NCBI RefSeq assembly: GCF_014650595.1
Contig: NZ_BMVG01000019.1
Location: 84,419-148,418 of the forward strand
DNA length: 64,000 nt
Direction of reading: 5' to 3'
DNA from: Streptomyces alanosinicus
Lineage (GTDB): Bacteria > Actinomycetota > Actinomycetes > Streptomycetales > Streptomycetaceae
How positions within the stretch are numbered: position 1 is the stretch's first letter; every line of letters begins with the position of its first letter. The notes under the pieces are model-generated. The model was not told the origin of the DNA, made no database searches, and saw only the letters and a program-made list of their open reading frames with translations. The translations under genes and the position numbers were made by a program. Of the stretch, positions 8,296 to 16,633 are shown in pieces.

Positions 8296-9482
8296 GTGTT
8301 CTCCCTCTCCCGTCTGCCCCCGTGCCCTTCCTGGGCAGCATACGGGGGCCGCCAGTCGGCGATGCCGTCGAAGCCGCGCAGGAACAGGGCCGGTCCGAGC
8401 GTGGACAGCGCGGCGATCGCGGTGTCGCGTACGGCGACCACGGCGGGAGTGCGGGCCATGGTGAGCCGGGCGACCCTGACGGCCTGGCGGGCGACGGCGG
8501 TGGTGCGCGGGAGCCGGGCGGCGCTGTAGGCGGCGAGGTCGTCGGCGTGGTGGGCGAGGACGACGGCGTCCTCGACGGCCTGGTTGCCGCCCTGGCCGAG
8601 CGTCGGGGGCATCGCGTGGGCGGCGTCCCCGAGCAGGGCGACGCGGCCCAGATGGTGGGCGGGCAGGGGCGTGGCGAGGTGGTGCACGTCGTGCCGGAGC
8701 ACGTCCTCGGGGCGGATGGCGGCGAGGACGGCCGGGACGGGTTCGTGCCAGTCGCCGAACCGGCGCAGTAGTTCGGCCTTCTCGTCGTCCGGCGCCCGCT
8801 CGCCCGCCGGGGCGACGGCGGCCGCGTAGGCGTAGACGCGGCCGTCCTTGAGCGGGTGCGTGCCCCAGATCCGGCCCCGGCCCCAGGTCTCGTGCGAGGC
8901 GAACCGCGCGCCGGGCACCTGGATCAGCACCCGCCAGGTGGTGAAGCCCGCGTACACCGCACCGGGGTGGAGCGGGAACAGGGCTGTGCGGACATGGGAG
9001 TTGATGCCGTCCGCGGCGACCACCAGGTCGGCCTCCCGCTCCTGTGCGCCGGTCCGCACCCGGGCGGGGCGCCGGCTGTCGCCGGGGTCGGCGAGGGTCG
9101 CGGCGGCCGCGGTGCGGACGGCGCCGGGCGGGAGCAGCGCGGCGAGCCGGTCGACCAGGGTGGCGCGGGCCAGCAGGACCAGCGGGCCGCCGAAGCGGGC
9201 GGCGGCGGCCTCGGCGCTGGACCGGGACAGCCAGCGCCCGCCGGGGGTGCGCAGGCCTCCGTCGCCCTGCCAGGCGGCGAGGTCGCGGATCTCCTCGCCG
9301 ATGCCGAGCACGTCCAGGGCGCGCAGGGCGTTCGGGGCGAGGGAGATGGCCGCGCCGGCCGGTTCCAGGGAGGGGGCCCGCTCCAGGACGGTCACGTCCC
9401 AGGCTCGCCGGTGCAGGGCCGCCGCCGCGGCCAGGCCGCCGATTCCGCCGCCGATGACGAGCGCGCGTGCCGAGCGTGCCAT
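8292..9482 (-). CDS. FAD-dependent aromatic monooxygenase (PHBH fold)
   Basis: A 396-residue flavoprotein hydroxylase. The N-terminal FAD motif is GGGIGGLAAAAAL and the second FAD motif is GDAAHAMPPTLGQGGNQAVE near residue 285. The family hydroxylates aromatic rings or related substrates (salicylate, 3-hydroxybenzoate, urate) with NAD(P)H and O2. The start at 9482 is fixed by a strong AGGAGGAGT ribosome site. The upstream region to the divergent TetR gene carries twin operators, so this gene and the coupled Gfo/Idh gene are the likely regulon. The substrate may be an aromatic compound or antibiotic sensed by that TetR protein; this is an inference. Confidence 0.9.
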   Translation of the reverse strand: MARSARALVIGGGIGGLAAAAALHRRAWDVTVLERAPSLEPAGAAISLAPNALRALDVLGIGEEIRDLAAWQGDGGLRTPGGRWLSRSSAEAAAARFGGPLVLLARATLVDRLAALLPPGAVRTAAAATLADPGDSRRPARVRTGAQEREADLVVAADGINSHVRTALFPLHPGAVYAGFTTWRVLIQVPGARFASHETWGRGRIWGTHPLKDGRVYAYAAAVAPAGERAPDDEKAELLRRFGDWHEPVPAVLAAIRPEDVLRHDVHHLATPLPAHHLGRVALLGDAAHAMPPTLGQGGNQAVEDAVVLAHHADDLAAYSAARLPRTTAVARQAVRVARLTMARTPAVVAVRDTAIAALSTLGPALFLRGFDGIADWRPPYAAQEGHGGRRERENT

Positions 9483-9504
9483 GACTCCTCCTGGATCCCC
9501 GCGG

Positions 9505-9544
9505 ACTACATCTGTAGTGAACGGGACGATACTACGTCTGTAGT
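9505..9544. promoter_or_regulatory. Twin TetR-type operators between monooxygenase and TetR genes
   Basis: ACTACA-TC-TGTAGT (9505-9518) is a perfect dyad. ACTACG-TC-TGTAGT (9531-9544) is the same with one mismatch, 26 bp centre to centre. They sit between the monooxygenase RBS and the TetR gene's TAGGGT -10 box, covering both promoters. This is the classic layout for TetR self-control and control of the divergent operon. Confidence 0.75.
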
Positions 9545-9564
9545 GCCCCGGGTAGGGTCGCCTC

Positions 9565-10155
9565 ATGTCCGTACGCACCCCCAGCGCCTCCCGTGCCGAT
9601 CTCGTCGCCGACGCCGCGCTCGCCCTGCTCGCCGAACGCGGGATGCGCGGGCTGACGCACCGGGCCGTGGACGAGGCGGCCGGGCTTCCGCCCGGCTCGA
9701 CCTCGAACGTGGCGCGCACCCGGCAGGCGCTGCTGGAACTCGCGGTACGACGGCACGCCGAACGCGAGGCGCGGGTGCTGGAGCTGGCCGACATCCCGGA
9801 TCCGGACGGCGGGCCCGACGCGCTGGCCGACGGGCTGGCCCTGGCGGTGCACCGCTCCCTCACCCAGGGCCGCGAGCTGCTGATCGCCCGCTATGAACTC
9901 GCCCTGGAAGCCACCCGCCGCCCCGAGCTGCGGGCCTACTACGACCGGACCGGCGCCGTCTTCGAGGCACAGCTGACCGCCCTGCTCACGGCCGTGGGCT
10001 CACCCGACCCGGCCCGGCATGTGCTGTCCCTGATCGCCTGGGCGGACGGGCTGATGTTCTCCTGCGCGGCGGGTTCGTTCAGCGCCGAGGTGCCGGGCCT
10101 CAAGGATGTGCGGGCGGGCCTGCGGGAGTTGCTCGCCGGAATGCTGGGGCGGTGA
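9565..10155 (+). CDS. TetR family transcriptional regulator
   Basis: A 196-residue repressor. The HTH is in residues 8-55 (SRADLVADAALALLAERGMR, GLTHRAVDEAAGLPPGSTS); the rest is a helical ligand-binding domain with a TetR_C-like end. TAGGGT at 9553-9558 and six bases to the ATG indicate a leaderless transcript that would start inside the reach of the twin operators. Its divergent neighbours are a flavin monooxygenase and a Gfo/Idh oxidoreductase, which it probably represses until a ligand binds. Confidence 0.9.
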   Translation: MSVRTPSASRADLVADAALALLAERGMRGLTHRAVDEAAGLPPGSTSNVARTRQALLELAVRRHAEREARVLELADIPDPDGGPDALADGLALAVHRSLTQGRELLIARYELALEATRRPELRAYYDRTGAVFEAQLTALLTAVGSPDPARHVLSLIAWADGLMFSCAAGSFSAEVPGLKDVRAGLRELLAGMLGR

Positions 10156-10197
10156 ATTCCGCTGGTGGCACGCGTGGCCGTCGGCGAAGATACGGGC

Positions 10198-10710
10198 ATG
10201 ACAACGGAACGCCGAGAGCCCGCCCCGAACGCCGGTGAACGCGCCATGCTGGAGGGCTGGTTGGACTACCACCGCCGGACGCTGGCCGAGAAGTGCGCGG
10301 GGCTGACCGACGAGCAGCTGCGCACCGCGGCCGTGCCGCCCTCCGGGCTGTCCCTCATGGGACTGGTCCGGCACCTGGCGGAGTGCGAGCGCGGCTGGTT
10401 CCGCAAGGTGCTGGTGGGCGACGACCCCGGCCCGATCTACTACACCGAGGAAGACCGCGACGGCGACTTCCATGTCACCGAGGCCGACACCTGGCAGGAG
10501 GCGTACGCGACCTGGCAGGCGGAGATCGAGATCGCCCGGCGCAACGCGGCCGGATTCGCACTGGACGGTCTGTCCGAGGGGACGAACAGATCCCGGGACA
10601 CACGGTTCAACCTGCGCTGGATCTACACCCACATGATCGAGGAGTACGCCCGGCACAACGGCCACGCCGACCTGATCCGCGAGCGGATCGACGGCTCCAC
10701 CGGCGACTGA
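10198..10710 (+). CDS. DinB-fold protein (DUF664)
   Basis: A 170-residue four-helix-bundle protein of the DinB/DUF664 superfamily. The pattern L..HL..CE.GW (LMGLVRHLAECERGWFRKVL), the FHVTEADTWQEAYATW block, and the C-terminal LRWIYTHMIEEYARHNGHAD helix contain three spaced His residues that would hold a metal. Actinobacterial relatives include mycothiol-dependent transferases and maleylpyruvate isomerase-like enzymes, but the activity of this protein is unknown. The ATG at 10198 is taken because it begins the conserved part; an upstream in-frame GTG at 10165 adds nothing recognisable. Confidence 0.85.
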   Translation: MTTERREPAPNAGERAMLEGWLDYHRRTLAEKCAGLTDEQLRTAAVPPSGLSLMGLVRHLAECERGWFRKVLVGDDPGPIYYTEEDRDGDFHVTEADTWQEAYATWQAEIEIARRNAAGFALDGLSEGTNRSRDTRFNLRWIYTHMIEEYARHNGHADLIRERIDGSTGD

Positions 10711-10825
10711 ACGTCACCTTCCGTACCGGGAATCCCTCCGTACGGGGCACGAGATCACCCGTGCGGGGGCGTCGGCATCGGCTCCCTGCTGCGGGGCCGG
10801 TGGCCGACCCAGCAGAGTTGCGCGG

Positions 10826-11314
10826 GTGCATCGAACGACGACCACCGCAGCGCTCCTGGCCACCGTGGCCGTCTCGGCCCTCGCCGGCTGTGTGACGGTC
10901 CGGCACCCGGCGACCCCCGCGCCGTCCCGGGACACGGCACCCGCACTGCCGACGGCGCCACGGCCGGACGGCACCGCCGAGCCCCGGGTGGTGCAGGCAC
11001 CGGCACGCGAGGCACTGGAGATGACCGGCCCGTCCCGGCATCCGGGACACCCGTCGCCGAGCGCCGCGCGGCATCTGTCACCGTCCGCCCCGCGGCACCC
11101 CGTCGAGGCGCCCCCGCTCGCCCACCGTCCGCCCGCGGCCCCGCCCGCTCCCCCGCGCCCGCGCGAGCACCCCCGGCAGCCGCACACCACCGCCCCGGAG
11201 CGGCCGAACCCGGTCCCCAGGGCCCCGGGCGTGTGCGCCCTGGGCAGGCAGTACGGCGGCTGGAGTGAGAACAGCCCCGAGTCCAGGATCTGCGACCAGA
11301 CCTACGGCCACTGA
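10826..11314 (+). CDS. Proline-rich putative lipoprotein
   Basis: A 162-residue exported protein. The N-terminus has Arg, a hydrophobic stretch and the lipobox LAGC at residues 19-22, so the mature protein is predicted to be lipid-anchored. The middle, about residues 28-130, is disordered and rich in Pro, Ala, His and Arg, like a cell-wall-spanning spacer. The last about 30 residues (APGVCALGRQYGGWSENSPE, then a C-terminal Cys) are ordered-looking with two cysteines that could pair. The start is a GTG. No enzyme domain is recognised. It is convergent with the next gene, six bases away. Confidence 0.65.
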   Translation: MHRTTTTAALLATVAVSALAGCVTVRHPATPAPSRDTAPALPTAPRPDGTAEPRVVQAPAREALEMTGPSRHPGHPSPSAARHLSPSAPRHPVEAPPLAHRPPAAPPAPPRPREHPRQPHTTAPERPNPVPRAPGVCALGRQYGGWSENSPESRICDQTYGH

Positions 11315-11320
11315 ACGGGG

Positions 11321-11794
11321 TCAGTCCCCCAGCCTCAGCTCCAGACGTCCGATCGCGGCTCTGACCCCGTCTCCATAACCGTCGTCGGCCAGCGCGCCGG
11401 CGGCCCGGCGGGCGCGGCGCAGATGGCTGCGGGCGGCCTCGGGGCGGCCGAGTTTGACGTAGTCCGCGGCCAGATTGAGATGCAGCGAGGGGAAGAAGCC
11501 CCGGATGCTCAGCGGGTCGCCGTCGGGGCCGCCGGGCCCGTCGGTCACCTCCTCCGCCGCGGTCAACGCCCTGAGGTCCCAGGCCAGTTCGTCCTGCGGG
11601 TCGTCCTGGGTGTCCGCCAGATAGTGGGCCAGGGTGCAGCGGTGCAGCGGGGCGCCGTCCTCGCCGACCTCGGCCCACAGATCCAGGAAGCGGCGGCGGG
11701 CCTCCTCGCGGTCACCGCCGTGGTGGAGCATCACGACCTGCCCGATCCGCGTCAGCACGGCATCCGGTGCCGCCTGCTCCTGTTGCTCCGCCAC
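11321..11794 (-). CDS. TPR-like hypothetical protein
   Basis: A 157-residue, mostly helical, acidic protein. The pattern of paired helices (VMLHHGGDREEARRRFLDLW; LHLNLAADYVKLGRPEAARS) resembles degenerate tetratricopeptide repeats that mediate protein contacts. It has no export signal. The GTG start at 11794 reads VAEQQEQAAP. I know of similar uncharacterised Streptomyces proteins but no function. Confidence 0.7.
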   Translation of the reverse strand: MAEQQEQAAPDAVLTRIGQVVMLHHGGDREEARRRFLDLWAEVGEDGAPLHRCTLAHYLADTQDDPQDELAWDLRALTAAEEVTDGPGGPDGDPLSIRGFFPSLHLNLAADYVKLGRPEAARSHLRRARRAAGALADDGYGDGVRAAIGRLELRLGD

Positions 11795-11916
11795 GGTGCC
11801 CTCCGGGGGTTTGCGGGGATATCCGCTCCCGACGGTAATCGGCAGCGTTCGGATTGCCGGTCAGGCTGCGCCGTTGCGGTGCCGCCTGTGGGCCGCCGGA
11901 GGTCCGTCGTGGCCGG

Positions 11917-11940
11917 TCGCGCAGTTCCCCGCGCCCCTGG
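11917..11940. repeat. Dispersed repeat copy A (GCGCAGTTCCCCGCGCCCCT type)
   Basis: A 24-bp sequence, 22 of 24 bases identical to 21479-21502. Both copies lie just downstream of a minus-strand gene end (ung here, MocR there) in the same orientation. I recognise the type as abundant between genes in Streptomyces. Its role is unknown; a transcription-end or REP-like function is possible. The rest of the gap 11795-11974 shows no gene. Confidence 0.6.
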
Positions 11941-11974
11941 GGAGTTGCCGTCGCCGTCTGCCCGAAGTCGGCCC

Positions 11975-12658
11975 TCAGCCCAGATCCGGGATCCGCCAGT
12001 CGATCGGCTCGTGCTTCTGCAGGGCGATCGCCTCGTTGATCTGGGTGAAGGGGTGGGAGCCGAAGAACTTCTTCGCGGAGAGGGGGGAGGGGTGCGCGCC
12101 CTTGACCACCACATGGCGCTTCTCGTCGATCAGCGGGAGCTTCTTCTGCGCGTAGTTGCCCCAGAGGACGAAGACCGCCGGGTCGGGCCGGTCTGCGACG
12201 GCGCGGATCACGGCGTCGGTGAACTTCTCCCAGCCCTTGCCCTTGTGCGAGTTCGCCTCGCCGGACCGGACGGTCAGCACCGCGTTCAGCAGCAGGACGC
12301 CCTGCTCGGCCCATGGCATCAGATAGCCGTTGTCCGGGACCGGCAAGCCCAGCTCCTCCTTCATCTCCTTGTAGATGTTCCGCAGGGAGGGCGGGGTCTT
12401 CACTCCGGGACGGACCGAGAAGCACAGGCCGTGGCCCTGGCCCTCGCCGTGGTAGGGGTCCTGGCCGAGGATCAGGACCTTGACCTTGTCGTACGGCGTG
12501 GCGTCCAGCGCGGCGAAGACCTCCTCGCGCGGCGGATACACGGCGCCCTTCGCCCGCTCCTCCTCGACGAACTCGGTCAGCTCCTTGAAGTAGGGCTGCT
12601 GCAGCTCGTCGCCCAGAGCTCCGCGCCAGGACTCGGGCAGCATGGCGGTGTCGGTCAC
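11975..12658 (-). CDS. ung: Uracil-DNA glycosylase, family 1
   Basis: A 227-residue DNA repair enzyme that removes uracil from DNA. The water-activating loop is GQDPYHGEG with catalytic D67, and the leucine loop is HPSPLS with H189. The Phe/Asn uracil pocket is in GLCFSV and LLLNAVLTVR. Length matches the family (220-230). Start is GTG at 12658; an ATG six codons in is possible. It has its own short upstream region and no obvious operon partner. Confidence 0.96.
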   Translation of the reverse strand: MTDTAMLPESWRGALGDELQQPYFKELTEFVEEERAKGAVYPPREEVFAALDATPYDKVKVLILGQDPYHGEGQGHGLCFSVRPGVKTPPSLRNIYKEMKEELGLPVPDNGYLMPWAEQGVLLLNAVLTVRSGEANSHKGKGWEKFTDAVIRAVADRPDPAVFVLWGNYAQKKLPLIDEKRHVVVKGAHPSPLSAKKFFGSHPFTQINEAIALQKHEPIDWRIPDLG

Positions 12659-12755
12659 GTCAACGTCCTCACAGGTGAATCAACTACGGCGTGCGGTCAC
12701 TTGCAGGCTTCAGAACCTACAGGCGACCACTGACAACCGCTGCCACGAGCCCGGT

Positions 12756-14339
12756 TCACCAGCTGGTCTTGCGGTGCAGTGCCCACATCGTCATGATCGT
12801 CGACGGGTCGAGGGCCTGTTCGCCGCCGGAGATGTCCTCGTTCGCGGCGATGAACTGCCGGCCCTGCCACAGCGGGATCAGCCGGGCGTCGTTCACCAGG
12901 ATCTGCTGGGCGTCCTCCATGTCCTTGACGGTCTTGGCGCGGTCGCTCTCGGCCCGCGAGTGCGGCAGCAGCTTGCCGGTGATCTCCTTGGCCGGGTAGG
13001 GCGTACCCAGTGCGTTGTGCTCGCCGACGAACGGGGCGATGAAGTCGTCCGCGTCGGGGAAGTCCGGGAACCAGCCACGGCCGAACACCGGGTACTCGCC
13101 CTTCTGGTAGCCGACCACATAGGTCTTCCAGGGGCGGCTCTGGAGCGTGATGGTGAACAGGCCGGAGGCCTCCAGCTGCCGCTTCAGCTCCTGGAACATC
13201 AGCGCCGTCTCGGAGCCGTAGCGGTCGGTGGTGTACCAGAGGGTGAGCGGGACGCGCTGGTGGATGCCCGCGTCGCCGAGGATCTTGCGGGCCTTGGGCA
13301 CGCTCGGGTCGCCGTAGTCGTCGAAGAAGTCGGTGGTGTGCCCGGTCAGGCCCTTGGGGACCATCGAGTACAGCGGGTCGACGGTGTCCTTGTAGACCTT
13401 GTGCGCGATGGCGCCCCGGTCGACGATCTGGGCGACGGCCTTGCGCACGGCGGGCTCCTTGGCCCAGGGGTCCTTGGGGTTGAACACCAGGTAGCTGATG
13501 TCGGTGCCGGTGCCGTCGACCAGCTGGAGGTCGGTGGTGCCGCGCTGCTGGAGGGCGAGGATGTCGTCGGCGGCGAGGCCGCGGTAGGTGACGTCGATCT
13601 GCTTGGCGCGCAGCGCCTTGACCATGCCGGCCGAGTCCTGGAAGTAGCGGATGGTCACCGCGTCGTTCTGCCGCTGGGCGAAGCCCTGGTAGTTCTTGTT
13701 GCCGACGAGGACGGCCTCCTTGTCCTCCTCGTACGACTTCAGCTCGTAGGGCCCGGAGCCGTAGACCTTGTCGTCCTTGCGCAGGGAGTCGGCCGGGTAG
13801 TCGTCCGGGTCGACGATCGACATGGCGGGGGTGGCCAGCACGAACGGGAAGGTGGCGTCGGGCTGGTTGAGGTGGAAGACGACCTCGCGGTCGCCGAGCG
13901 CCTGCACCCGGTCCAGGCTGCCGAGCAGACCGGCGGGGCCGCCCGGGGCGTCGATCCTGCGGATGCGGTCGATGGAGTGCTTCACGGCCTGGGCGTTCAG
14001 CGTGTCACCGTCGGCGAACTTCAGGCCCGAGCGCAGCGTGCAGCGGTAGGTGCGGCTGGCGGAGTCGGTGAAGGAGCAGCTCTGGGCGGCGTCGGGCTGG
14101 GGGGTGGTGGCACCGTTGGGGTAGGCGAGCAGGGTCTGGAAGATGTTGCGGTACAGCTCCCAGGAGCCGTCATAGGCACCGGCGGGGTCCAGCGTGCTGG
14201 GGGCGCTGGTGGTGCCCACGACGATGGGGCCCTTTCCGCCGCCGTCCCCGTCGGACAGCAGACCGCAGCCGGCCACCAGGGACATGGACGCGATCGCCGC
14301 GACTCTCCGCAGGAATCGGTTCCGGTTGAACACGCGCAC
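12756..14339 (-). CDS. ABC transporter substrate-binding lipoprotein, family 5 (oligopeptide type)
   Basis: A 527-residue exported solute-binding protein. The signal peptide ends at the lipobox LVAGC (Cys about residue 25). The mature protein matches SBP_bac_5: the entry motif TLDPAGAYDGSWELYRNIFQ, YRCTLRSGLKFADGDTLNAQ in the middle, and the C-terminal WFPDFPDADDF region. Family members bind oligopeptides, nickel or opines. No permease or ATPase genes adjoin it, so it is an orphan binding protein that must use a transporter encoded elsewhere or act as a sensor. The start is a GTG. Confidence 0.92.
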   Translation of the reverse strand: MRVFNRNRFLRRVAAIASMSLVAGCGLLSDGDGGGKGPIVVGTTSAPSTLDPAGAYDGSWELYRNIFQTLLAYPNGATTPQPDAAQSCSFTDSASRTYRCTLRSGLKFADGDTLNAQAVKHSIDRIRRIDAPGGPAGLLGSLDRVQALGDREVVFHLNQPDATFPFVLATPAMSIVDPDDYPADSLRKDDKVYGSGPYELKSYEEDKEAVLVGNKNYQGFAQRQNDAVTIRYFQDSAGMVKALRAKQIDVTYRGLAADDILALQQRGTTDLQLVDGTGTDISYLVFNPKDPWAKEPAVRKAVAQIVDRGAIAHKVYKDTVDPLYSMVPKGLTGHTTDFFDDYGDPSVPKARKILGDAGIHQRVPLTLWYTTDRYGSETALMFQELKRQLEASGLFTITLQSRPWKTYVVGYQKGEYPVFGRGWFPDFPDADDFIAPFVGEHNALGTPYPAKEITGKLLPHSRAESDRAKTVKDMEDAQQILVNDARLIPLWQGRQFIAANEDISGGEQALDPSTIMTMWALHRKTSW

Positions 14340-14476
14340 GCTCCTCGATCTGCCATACCAAGGGTCGGCAGACCATACCGCAGCGTTCGGCCCGCTGAAC
14401 CGCCCCTGGAGCAGGGCTTCTTGATCGATTTCACGATGACGACGTTGTCAGTCCGCTGGCCGGATCCCCTGGGGTG

Positions 14477-14514
14477 TTCCGGGCGCCGATCCGTCCGAAA
14501 ATCGGCGCCCGGAA
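14477..14514 (-). terminator. Strong hairpin downstream of the SDR gene
   Basis: Perfect 14-bp arms (TTCCGGGCGCCGAT and its complement at 14501-14514) around a 10-base loop, directly downstream of the minus-strand SDR gene that ends at 14521. No long T-run follows, as usual for high-GC actinobacterial terminators. The remaining gap up to 14339 holds the promoter region of the binding-protein gene. Confidence 0.75.
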
Positions 14515-14520
14515 GTTGGC

Positions 14521-15288
14521 TCAGCCCACGCCGGCGTTGAGGAAGATCCCGCCGTCCACGACGAGCGTCTGACCGGTGATCCAGTCGGACTGCCCGGAGG
14601 TGAGGAACGCGGCGGCCCCGCCGATGTCGGAGGGCACGCCGAGCCGGCCCAGCGGGTAGGCGGCGGCCGCCTCCTCCTCGCGGTTCTCGTACAGGGCCTG
14701 CGCGAACTTGGTCTTCACGACGGCCGGGGCGATCGCGTTGACCCGCACCTTCGGCGCGAACTCGTGCGCCAGCTGCTGGGTCAGGTTGATCATCGCGGCC
14801 TTGCTGACGCCGTAGGCGCCGATGAACGGCGAGGGCGAGAGGCCGGCGACCGAGGCGATGTTGACGATCGCGCCGCCGTTGTCCTTCTGCCAGGCGTGCC
14901 AGGTCTTCTGGGCGAAGCCGAGCGCGGAGATCACATTGGTCTCGAAGACCTTGCGGGCGACGTTCAGGTCGAGGTCGGCGATGGGGCCGAAGACCGGGTT
15001 GGTGCCCGCGTTGTTGATCAGGAAGTCGACGCGGCCGAAGGCCTCCATGGTGCGCTCGACGGCCTCGGCCTGGTGGTCCAGGTCGTGCGCCTTGCCGGCG
15101 ACGCCGATGACCCGGTCCGAGCCGAGCTGCTCGACGGCGTCCTTCAGGGCGTCCTCGTTGCGACCGGTGATGCACACGCGGTCACCGCGGGCGACGAGCG
15201 CCTCGGCGATGCCGTAGCCGATGCCGCGGCTGGCGCCCGTGATGAGGGCGGCCCGGCCCGAAAGCTCGGGGAGTTCAGCGGAAGTCAT
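14521..15288 (-). CDS. SDR family oxidoreductase (FabG-like)
   Basis: A 255-residue classical short-chain dehydrogenase. The cofactor motif TGASRGIG is at residues 17-24, followed by NNAGTNP and the catalytic Ser and YxxxK in YGVSK; the C-terminus is typical (LVVDGGIFLNAGVG). It reduces or oxidises carbonyl/hydroxyl groups, probably on acyl or small substrates. It lies 11 bases after the upstream FabG gene, whose stop overlaps its RBS (GAGGAACAGG), so both come from one mRNA. Confidence 0.9.
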   Translation of the reverse strand: MTSAELPELSGRAALITGASRGIGYGIAEALVARGDRVCITGRNEDALKDAVEQLGSDRVIGVAGKAHDLDHQAEAVERTMEAFGRVDFLINNAGTNPVFGPIADLDLNVARKVFETNVISALGFAQKTWHAWQKDNGGAIVNIASVAGLSPSPFIGAYGVSKAAMINLTQQLAHEFAPKVRVNAIAPAVVKTKFAQALYENREEEAAAAYPLGRLGVPSDIGGAAAFLTSGQSDWITGQTLVVDGGIFLNAGVG

Positions 15289-15299
15289 GTACCTGTTCC

Positions 15300-16061
15300 T
15301 CAGTTGAGCGGTCCGCCGGCGACGTACAGCACCTGGCCGGAGACGAAGCCGGCCGCCTCGCCGGTGAAGAAGGCGATGGCGTTGGCGATGTCCTCGGGCT
15401 CGCCGACGCGCTGGACCGGGATCGCGCCCGCGGCGGCCTTCTTGAAGTCCTCGAAGTCCATCTTGACGCGGTCGGCGGTGGCCTTGGTCATCTCGGTGGC
15501 GATGAAGCCGGGGGCGACGGCGTTGGCGGTGATGCCGAACTTGCCCAGCTCGATGGCGAGGGTCTTGGTGAAGCCCTGCAGGCCGGCCTTGGCGGCGGAG
15601 TAGTTGACCTGGCCGCGGTTGCCGAGCGCCGAGGAGGAGGAGAGGTTGACGATCCGGCCGAAGCCCGCCTCGACCATGTGCTTCTGAATGGCCTTGGTCA
15701 TCAGGAACGAACCGCGCAGATGCACGTTCATGACGGTGTCCCAGTCGGCGACGCTCATCTTGAACAGCAGGTTGTCGCGGAGCACGCCCGCGTTGTTGAC
15801 CAGGATCGTCGGGGCGCCCAGCTCCGCGGCGATCCGGGCGATGGCCGCCTCGACCTGCGCCTCGTCGGACACGTCGGCGCCGACCGCGATCGCCCTGCCG
15901 CCGGCGGCGGTGATCTTCTCGACGGTGTCCTTGCAGGCGGCCTCGTCCAGGTCGATCACGGCGACCGCGCGGCCCTCGGCGGCCAGCCGTACGGCGGTGG
16001 CGGCGCCGATGCCGCGCGCCGCGCCGGTGACGACCGCGACCCGCTGTTCAGTGGTGGACAT
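15300..16061 (-). CDS. fabG: 3-oxoacyl-ACP reductase FabG
   Basis: A 253-residue SDR that reduces 3-ketoacyl chains with NADPH. TGAARGIG, the NNAG motif with VLRDNLLFKM after it (a FabG hallmark), the Ser-Tyr-Lys catalytic set (SSSSALGNRGQVNYSAAK) and the end VSGQVLYVAGGPLN are all present. The start at 16061 has a GAGGAG site in front; the longer open frame to 16148 is not conserved-looking. It is the first gene of a two-SDR operon. Whether it serves primary fatty-acid synthesis or a side pathway cannot be told; Streptomyces have many paralogues. Confidence 0.9.
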   Translation of the reverse strand: MSTTEQRVAVVTGAARGIGAATAVRLAAEGRAVAVIDLDEAACKDTVEKITAAGGRAIAVGADVSDEAQVEAAIARIAAELGAPTILVNNAGVLRDNLLFKMSVADWDTVMNVHLRGSFLMTKAIQKHMVEAGFGRIVNLSSSSALGNRGQVNYSAAKAGLQGFTKTLAIELGKFGITANAVAPGFIATEMTKATADRVKMDFEDFKKAAAGAIPVQRVGEPEDIANAIAFFTGEAAGFVSGQVLYVAGGPLN

Positions 16062-16147
16062 TGCTTCTCCTCGCCCTTGAGAGAACCCGCGGCGCGGTGA
16101 GCGACCGCTTAGTACCTTCAGCACAGGTGACGCTAGAAGCCCTGGCA

Positions 16148-16170
16148 CCCGGTGTCAACGGGACACCGGG
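16148..16170 (-). terminator. Hairpin downstream of the DUF3037 gene
   Basis: CCCGGTGTC-AACGG-GACACCGGG has perfect 9-bp arms and sits 13 bases beyond the end of the DUF3037 gene (16184). It lies between that operon and the fabG promoter region. Confidence 0.6.
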
Positions 16171-16183
16171 CGGGTGTGATCCA

Positions 16184-16633
16184 TTACCTCACCAGGAGGT
16201 CCAGGAGACGCTCCGTTTCGGCCGCCGGGTCGGCGGTGAGCCCGGTGTGCACGGGTCCGGGCCGGACGACGGTGGAGCGGGGTGCGATCACCCAGCGGTA
16301 GCGGCGCCCCGCATCGTCCCCGGCTGCCTGTCCGGCCTCTTCCCCGCCCGCGCAGTGCCGCTCGATCGCGCCGAGCGCGGCCCGCACGCCGGCCACGTCG
16401 GCCGCCGGGTCGAGGGCGAGCAGTCGCGCCTCGTCGAGATGGGTGAGGGCGCCGACGTAGGCCTGGGCACGGCAGTAGAGGACGACGCCGGCGTTGATGC
16501 ACTCACCGCGCTCCACACGCGGTACGACCTGGATCAGCGCGTACTCGAACACATCCCGGTCGCCGCCCTGCCCCGCGCGGGTGATGTGGCGCTCGGTCAC
16601 ATGGCCGGCCATGTGGATGTGGGTCTCGCTCAC
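16184..16633 (-). CDS. DUF3037 domain-containing protein
   Basis: A 149-residue protein. DUF3037 starts at about residue 27 with FEYALIQVVPRVERGECINAG, then VVLYCRAQAYVGAL, and ends after a helical DPAADVAGVRAALGAIERH segment. No function is established for the domain. The GTG start overlaps the stop of the upstream HipA-like kinase gene as GTGA, so the proteins are made together and probably act together. The first about 25 residues are His-rich (THIHMAGHVTERHITRAGQ), which could be a metal-binding or flexible leader. Confidence 0.85.
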   Translation of the reverse strand: MSETHIHMAGHVTERHITRAGQGGDRDVFEYALIQVVPRVERGECINAGVVLYCRAQAYVGALTHLDEARLLALDPAADVAGVRAALGAIERHCAGGEEAGQAAGDDAGRRYRWVIAPRSTVVRPGPVHTGLTADPAAETERLLDLLVR

